Shown in pieces: positions 49,241 to 54,042 of a stretch of DNA of 54,042 nt. Position 1 is the stretch's first letter, and the number at the start of each line of letters is the position of its first letter. The notes beneath the pieces are model-generated. The model was not told where the DNA came from and made no database searches. It worked only from the letters and a program-made list of their open reading frames with translations. Position numbers and translations under genes: made by a program. This DNA is from Chromatiales bacterium (GTDB lineage Bacteria > Pseudomonadota > Gammaproteobacteria > JAGRCI01): NCBI GenBank assembly GCA_020445565.1, contig JAGRGI010000017.1:1-54042 (forward strand), read 5' to 3'.

Positions 49241-51985
49241 ATGCAGCGAGTGCCCGCGGCCAAAGCCTTGAGGTTCCCCGAACCGGCAGCGTCAAACTAC
49301 GCCGAAAATCCCCAATCCGCGCATCGGGGCCGCCACGCCGTCATCGCGGCAACAGCGATTTTCATGGTACTGGTCAGTGCGGTGGCAGCGATTGCCCTGC
49401 CGGTGTTGAACGGCGTACTCGACAGCGACGCCGGAGCCGGTGAACACGCAAGGCAGAAATTGCAAACTGTACAGGACTACGCGGCCTTACTGCGCCAGCG
49501 CCGCTTGCAAATCCGCGACCTGTTGCTAACCCAACCGCCGGGTTTGCGCCAACCCCTGGCTCAGCAACATGCCGACCTTGTGCGCCGCTCCATCGACCTG
49601 CGGCACAGCCTGCTGAAGCGCTTCGACGAACCCTCTCTGGCCGAATTCACGCGGCTCAATCGCCTCGCCACCCGAGTAACTTCTGACGAATCGCGCATTG
49701 TCGACCTCGCTCTGGCCGAGCGGGACAGCGAAGCGCTGGACCTGCTCAATGGCGATACCCGCACACACACAGAGCAATTGCAGGCATTCCTCGAGCATCT
49801 GTCCGACCTCGTACTGGCCGCCCGCCTGGACCAACTGGAACAAACGAGAGCCCAGGCGAAAAACGCACGTGCGTGGATCTGGGGGCTGTATATCGCAGCG
49901 ATCCTATCGGCGCCATTGGCTGCGTTCTACCTTGTTCGGGAGCGCAAGCGCTTTCAGGAAGACTTGCAACGTCTGGCGTCGCTGCCGACGCACAGCCCCA
50001 ACATTGTGCTGGCCCTGGGTGCGGGGGCGCAGGTTCATTACGCCAACCCCCGCGCCATCAAGGCCCTGGCGGACCTTACCGGCAGTGGTGACGTCGACCT
50101 TCTCCTGCCACCGAACAGCAGGCGTTGGGTAGATGAGTGTCTGAACGACGGTTTCCCCCGCGACAACATCCCCCATGCCCTGGGCGAGCGACGTTGGAAC
50201 ATCACCTTCCAACCCCTGCCCGAACAGGGCCTGGTGCACGCCTATTTCACCGATGTCACCGAATCGGAAAAGGCCAAGAAGGCCCTGTACCGGGAGAAGG
50301 AACACGCCCAGGTCACCTTGCGCTGCCTGGGTGAAGGGGTGATCGCCACCGATCCGGACGGGCGCATCGCCTTCCTGAACCCCATCGCCGAGCGTATAAC
50401 GGGGGTGCGCGCGGACACTGCGGTGGGCCAGCCTCTCAACCGAGTGGTCCAAACACTGCCACAGCGAGACGGGATCTTCGCGGAACTGCATACCTCCCGC
50501 ACCGGGGCCGTTCGCGACCAGGCAATGCTTCAGCAACACGACGGCGGTGAATTGCTCATTGAGTACACCACCGCGCCCATCAACGATGACGCTGGCGAAT
50601 CGCTGGGAATGGTCATCGTGCTTCGTGATGTCAGCCACGACCGGGAAATGGCCGAACGTCTGGCTTGGCAGGCAACGCACGATCCGCTCACGGGCCTGGT
50701 CAACCGGGGAGAATTCGAGCACCGCTTGCAGCTGGCCTTGGCCGGCGCGCGGGAAAGGGACGCGGTGCACACACTGCTTTATCTGGATCTGGACCAATTC
50801 AAAGTGGTCAACGATACCTGCGGGCACATGGCGGGCGATGAACTGCTCAAACAGCTCACCCGGGTATTGGAGACGGGACTGCGTAAACACGACACTCTGG
50901 CACGCCTTGGCGGCGACGAGTTCGGCGTACTTTTGCAGGATTGCACGGTGGCGGCGGGACAACGGCTGGCGGAGGGCCTGCGCCGCGAAGTGGCCGACTT
51001 TCGCTTTGCCTGGAGGAACCGCAGTTTCGAAGTCGGTGCCAGCATCGGGCTGGTGGAAATCAACCGGGAGGCAGCCAGTCTGGCCGATCTGCTGCGCCAT
51101 GCGGACCTGGCCTGCTATGCAGCCAAAGACCAAGGCCGCAACCGGGTTCACGCCTTCGTTCCGGGGGATGCGGAAATGATTCGCCGCCATAGCGAGATGC
51201 ACTGGGTGGAGCGCATCCGCAAGGCGTTGGACGAAAACCGCCTGGTACTCTACGCGCAGACCATCGCGCCCAATGCCACCTTCGATGCCCAACCCCTGTG
51301 GGAAATCCTGCTGCGCATGCGAGCCGAGGACGGTACGCTGTTGCCACCAGGCGCTTTCCTGCCGGCCGCGGAGCGTTACGGACTGATGCCCCAGATCGAC
51401 CGCTGGGTCACCCGCCAGGTACTGCTGCGGTTGTCACACCATGAGGGTGAGTTGGCACCGCGCCACATCGCAATCAACCTTTCCGGCGCTTCCCTGGGCG
51501 ACGAAGAGTTTCTTGCCTTCCTGCGCCGTGCCTTCGATCTCTACGGGGTTGAGGCATCGACCATCTGCTTCGAGATCACCGAGAGCGCCGCTATCGCCAA
51601 TCTCAGCAACGCCCGCCGCCTGATCGCAGAGATGCGCGAACTGGGCTGTCATTTCGCCCTGGACGATTTCGGCAGCGGCTTGTCATCCTTCGGCTACCTC
51701 AAAAACCTTCCCGTGGATTACCTGAAGATCGACGGCTCCTTTGTCCGCGACATGGCTAGGGATCGAATCGACGCCGCCATGGTGCAGGCCATCAACGAGG
51801 TGGGTCACCTCATGGGACTCGCCACGGTTGCGGAATTTGTCGAAGACCGGGAAACTCGCGAGGCCCTGCGGCGCATCGGTGTGGATTATGTCCAGGGCCT
51901 TGCCATCGGGCAGCCACAGCCCTTGGAGGATCTGCTGCGCTCACGCCCCGCCAGCGGCGGAGCACGCATCATCCCCCTGCGCTGA
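49241..51985 (+). CDS. Transmembrane PAS-GGDEF-EAL signalling protein
   Basis: This 914-residue protein has a helix at about 33-55 (HAVIAATAIFMVLVSAVAAI), a helical periplasmic sensor (about 60-205), a second helix near 212-232, then PAS, GGDEF and EAL domains. GGDEF is intact (RLGGDEFGVLL, about residue 557) with an I-site RKHD. EAL has EILLR, AINLSGASLG, CFEITESAAI and LDDFGSGLSSFGYL. It and the 45400-48531 product share PAS segments (EHAQVTLRCLGEGVIATD) and probably arose by duplication. The stop codon lies immediately next to the speD stop, forming TGATCA. Confidence 0.93.
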   Translation: MQRVPAAKALRFPEPAASNYAENPQSAHRGRHAVIAATAIFMVLVSAVAAIALPVLNGVLDSDAGAGEHARQKLQTVQDYAALLRQRRLQIRDLLLTQPPGLRQPLAQQHADLVRRSIDLRHSLLKRFDEPSLAEFTRLNRLATRVTSDESRIVDLALAERDSEALDLLNGDTRTHTEQLQAFLEHLSDLVLAARLDQLEQTRAQAKNARAWIWGLYIAAILSAPLAAFYLVRERKRFQEDLQRLASLPTHSPNIVLALGAGAQVHYANPRAIKALADLTGSGDVDLLLPPNSRRWVDECLNDGFPRDNIPHALGERRWNITFQPLPEQGLVHAYFTDVTESEKAKKALYREKEHAQVTLRCLGEGVIATDPDGRIAFLNPIAERITGVRADTAVGQPLNRVVQTLPQRDGIFAELHTSRTGAVRDQAMLQQHDGGELLIEYTTAPINDDAGESLGMVIVLRDVSHDREMAERLAWQATHDPLTGLVNRGEFEHRLQLALAGARERDAVHTLLYLDLDQFKVVNDTCGHMAGDELLKQLTRVLETGLRKHDTLARLGGDEFGVLLQDCTVAAGQRLAEGLRREVADFRFAWRNRSFEVGASIGLVEINREAASLADLLRHADLACYAAKDQGRNRVHAFVPGDAEMIRRHSEMHWVERIRKALDENRLVLYAQTIAPNATFDAQPLWEILLRMRAEDGTLLPPGAFLPAAERYGLMPQIDRWVTRQVLLRLSHHEGELAPRHIAINLSGASLGDEEFLAFLRRAFDLYGVEASTICFEITESAAIANLSNARRLIAEMRELGCHFALDDFGSGLSSFGYLKNLPVDYLKIDGSFVRDMARDRIDAAMVQAINEVGHLMGLATVAEFVEDRETREALRRIGVDYVQGLAIGQPQPLEDLLRSRPASGGARIIPLR

Positions 51986-52810
51986 TCAGGAGTTCGGCAG
52001 CGTACCGCCAGGTGTGACCACCGGCATGTTGCGTCCGTGGAAGATTTCCATCATCTCGTGGCGCAGCCGACGCCGGATCTCCTTGCGCTCGGTATCCGTG
52101 AGGTCGGCCTCGGAGATTCGGAACAGGTAGTCGTCCAGCTTGAAATCCTTGATGATCATCTTGGTGTGAAAGAGATTTTCTCCATACACGTTGACATCGA
52201 TCAAATCATATTTGGCACGGGTGTCTCCGGCCAGGAAGTTCTGAATCGAGTTGATGTCGTGATCGATGAACAGCTTGGTGCCGCGAACGTCACGGGTAAA
52301 GCCACGTACCCGGTAATCCATGGTGACGATGTCGGATTCAAAGCTGTGAATCAGGTAATTGAGGGCCTTCAGCGGAGAGATTCGTCCGCAGGTAGAGACG
52401 TCGATATCGGCGCGAAAGGTACTCACGCCGTTGTCGGGGTGGCCCTCCGGATAGGTATGCACCGTGATATGGCTCTTATCCAAATGAGCGACCACGGCGT
52501 CGGGCAGCGGGCCGGGCGACTCGGAGCGGTCGTCATCATCGATGCGTACCGCTTCCTCGGCGATCAGCATGGTGACGCTGGCGCCCTCGGGCTCGTAGTC
52601 CTGATGGGCGATGTTCAGAATCGTGGCGCCGATGATGTCGGAGACATCCGTCAGAATCTGCGTCAGGCGATCGGCATTGTACTGCTCATCGATGTACTCG
52701 ATATAGGCGCGCCTTTCGGCGGCATCCCGCGTGTAGCAAACGTCGTAGATGTTGAAGCTCAAGGACTTCGTAAGATTGTTGAAACCGTGCAGTTGCAACT
52801 TTTCGTGCAT
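51986..52810 (-). CDS. speD: S-adenosylmethionine decarboxylase proenzyme (E. coli type)
   Basis: SpeD supplies decarboxylated SAM for spermidine synthesis. The 274-residue protein is the long class 1A form. It shows [20 protein letters not shown] at the start and the self-cleavage site [14 protein letters not shown], cut between Lys112 and Ser113 to form the pyruvoyl group (Lys111-Ser112 in E. coli). [17 protein letters not shown] and [10 protein letters not shown] also fit. The ATG at 52810 matches E. coli; two GTG codons just upstream are alternatives. The gene is convergent with the GGDEF-EAL gene, and its stop codon abuts the other's. Confidence 0.96.
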   Translation of the reverse strand: MHEKLQLHGFNNLTKSLSFNIYDVCYTRDAAERRAYIEYIDEQYNADRLTQILTDVSDIIGATILNIAHQDYEPEGASVTMLIAEEAVRIDDDDRSESPGPLPDAVVAHLDKSHITVHTYPEGHPDNGVSTFRADIDVSTCGRISPLKALNYLIHSFESDIVTMDYRVRGFTRDVRGTKLFIDHDINSIQNFLAGDTRAKYDLIDVNVYGENLFHTKMIIKDFKLDDYLFRISEADLTDTERKEIRRRLRHEMMEIFHGRNMPVVTPGGTLPNS

Positions 52811-52962
52811 CACCACCCGCGGAATCCTCGTGCCGCCACGCCAGCCACATCGGCCCTGGGGGCCGACCCGTAGACCCGCCGTTCGTGACCGACGGGGCGC
52901 GGATTATCCCCCATTTTGCCCGCCGGCGGCCACTCCTTGCCGGTGGCCGCCAGCCGGTTGGG

Positions 52963-53385
52963 TCAAGCCGTTGCCTGACGGACCTCGAAATCGTGGGTAA
53001 TCTCCACAGCCTTGGCCAACATCAACGATGCCGAGCAGTATTTCTCCGAGGAGAGTTTCACGGCACGCTCCACTGCCTCTTCCGTCAAATCCCGGCCGGT
53101 GACAATGAAATGCACGTGGATATGGGTGAACACTTTGGGTGGACGCTCAGCCCGTTCCGCGCTCAGCTCGGCGACGCAGTCGGTTACCGGGTGCCGGCCT
53201 TTTTTGAGGATGTAGACCACATCAAAGGCCGTGCAGCCTCCCATGCCCATCAACAGCATCTCCATCGGGCGGACCCCGAGGTTGCGACCACCGGCCTCTG
53301 GAGCGCCATCCATCACCAGGGCATGACCACTGCCCGATTCCGCCAAAAAGGCCGCCTCTTCAACCCATTTGATGCGTGCTTTCAT
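52963..53385 (-). CDS. OsmC-family protein
   Basis: The 140-residue protein has the OsmC/YhfA-type fold and two conserved Cys residues, Cys51 in MGMGGCTAFDVVYILKK and Cys117 in SSEKYCSAS, that reduce organic peroxides in known members. The N-terminus MKARIKWVEEAAFLAESGSG fits the YhfA-like branch, which often neighbours crp. The ATG at 53385 is used rather than the one at 53397. It is on the same strand as speD and divergent from the crp-like gene, with 261 nt between. Confidence 0.9.
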   Translation of the reverse strand: MKARIKWVEEAAFLAESGSGHALVMDGAPEAGGRNLGVRPMEMLLMGMGGCTAFDVVYILKKGRHPVTDCVAELSAERAERPPKVFTHIHVHFIVTGRDLTEEAVERAVKLSSEKYCSASLMLAKAVEITHDFEVRQATA

Positions 53386-53646
53386 GGAAAACTCCAAACG
53401 ACACCTGGAAATTCATGCAGAATAGCTACACTTGTTTGCAGCAGTCGAGACGGCGGAAGCGCGTTTGCGGGCGAAGGCCGCCCATAACTACCCCTATACC
53501 GCGGCCTGAATACCCTTTGAACTGGCGCTAAAGAAACACCGCGTCCTCGACGATATAAACTCGCAAGTGAAAGAAATCGGAAGGGTACCACAGTCCCAAG
53601 CCACGGGAGGGAGGGTTGGTGTGTCCTTCCAGCAGGTGGAGTTGGC

Positions 53647-54042
53647 ATGAATATCGTCCAGCGAATGATCAACGAAGATCCGGCATTGGAGAGCTTCCTC
53701 GCCCATTGTCACCGGCATCGCTACCCGGCGAAGACGGACATCGTCTTTCCCGGCGATCCCGCCGACACGTTGTACTACATCATCGAAGGTTCGCTGACCG
53801 TCATCATGGAGGACGAGGAGGGCCACGAAATCATCCTCACCTACCTCAATGCCGGTGAGTTCATGGGCGAGATGGGCGTATTCCTTGACGTGGACAACCG
53901 CGGCGTACTGATACGCACCCGTACCGCCTGCCAATTGGCGGAAATCAGCTATGCCCAGCTCAACCGCCTGTTCGAAGGCCCGCTCAAGGGCTTTCAGACC
54001 CCTTTGCTCTACTCCCTGGGCCGCCAACTCGCCGACCGCCTG
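53647..54042 (+). CDS. crp: Crp/Vfr-like cyclic-nucleotide-binding regulator (5' part)
   Basis: The window ends inside this gene after 132 codons. The part seen is a cNMP-binding domain: RYPAKTDIVFPGDPADTLYYI, EGSLTVIMEDEEGHEIIL, LNAGEFMGEMG and the phosphate-binding cassette with FLDVDNRGVLIRTRTACQLAE, then the start of the dimer helix (LYSLGRQLADRL). The DNA-binding domain lies beyond the edge. Compared with E. coli CRP, the cassette has Arg at the Arg82 position but Gly where Ser83 stands. The OsmC neighbour is typical of gammaproteobacterial crp genes. Start ATG at 53647. Confidence 0.87.
   Translation, partial: MNIVQRMINEDPALESFLAHCHRHRYPAKTDIVFPGDPADTLYYIIEGSLTVIMEDEEGHEIILTYLNAGEFMGEMGVFLDVDNRGVLIRTRTACQLAEISYAQLNRLFEGPLKGFQTPLLYSLGRQLADRL

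Overview
This GC-rich window is chromosomal DNA of a gammaproteobacterium, probably from the sulfur-oxidiser-rich Chromatiales/Ectothiorhodospiraceae area (inference). The support is synteny: uvrY-uvrC-pgsA followed by tRNA-Gly(GCC), as in E. coli; xseB-ispA; an E. coli-type SpeD next to OsmC and a Crp/Vfr-type regulator; GspA/GspB; and an XrtH-type exosortase. I see no rRNA, CRISPR array, transposase, integrase or phage gene, so the window reads as stable chromosome carrying several accessory cassettes.

Layout. Positions 1-4000 hold tRNA-Gly, pgsA, uvrC, a family-5 uracil-DNA glycosylase, uvrY and tRNA-Ser, all on the minus strand. Positions 4198-7310 hold metG tightly coupled to a TIGR03032-family gene of unknown role. 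Positions 7520-11493 (minus) form a nonulosonic (legaminic-type) sugar precursor operon, legB-legC-legG-acetyltransferase, diverging from a DegT sugar aminotransferase (11677-12765). Positions 12816-15260 hold a small exported protein, a 74-nt nested inverted repeat, a yiaA-pspA membrane-stress pair and a YgjP-like metallopeptidase. Positions 15338-18489 hold metY followed by an exosortase, then an SO_0444-type metal permease. Positions 18535-23883 hold rimI, a LysR regulator diverging from pirin-cytochrome b561-YceI, a Sel1-repeat protein and a DsbA-fold protein.

Positions 24034-26699 hold gspA/gspB without other type II secretion genes, followed by dxs (26902-28761). Positions 28955-36036 hold a membrane Ser/Thr kinase, an outer-membrane beta-barrel protein and a 1239-residue periplasmic ankyrin/TPR-like protein. 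The kinase and the large protein share a distinctive GDNA-type repeat, which suggests one envelope system. Pteridine reductase, an exported DsrE-like protein and parE follow.

Positions 39440-43226 are the most unusual part. They hold a CNP1-like protein, an HPr-kinase-related kinase (HprK-rel-A type), a PqqD-like peptide chaperone and a 140-residue Tat-signal-like protein with four cysteines, with a PF14907-type nucleotidyltransferase on the opposite strand. This looks like a poorly characterised peptide- or protein-modification cassette in which the small protein is a candidate substrate. After it come xseB-ispA, folE2 (its Shine-Dalgarno sequence lies in a predicted hairpin), two divergent paralogous PAS-GGDEF-EAL proteins around a 709-nt gene-free stretch, speD, osmC and a crp-like gene cut by the window edge.

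All assignments come from reading the sequence. No database search was run, so family names rest on recognised motifs and gene order.
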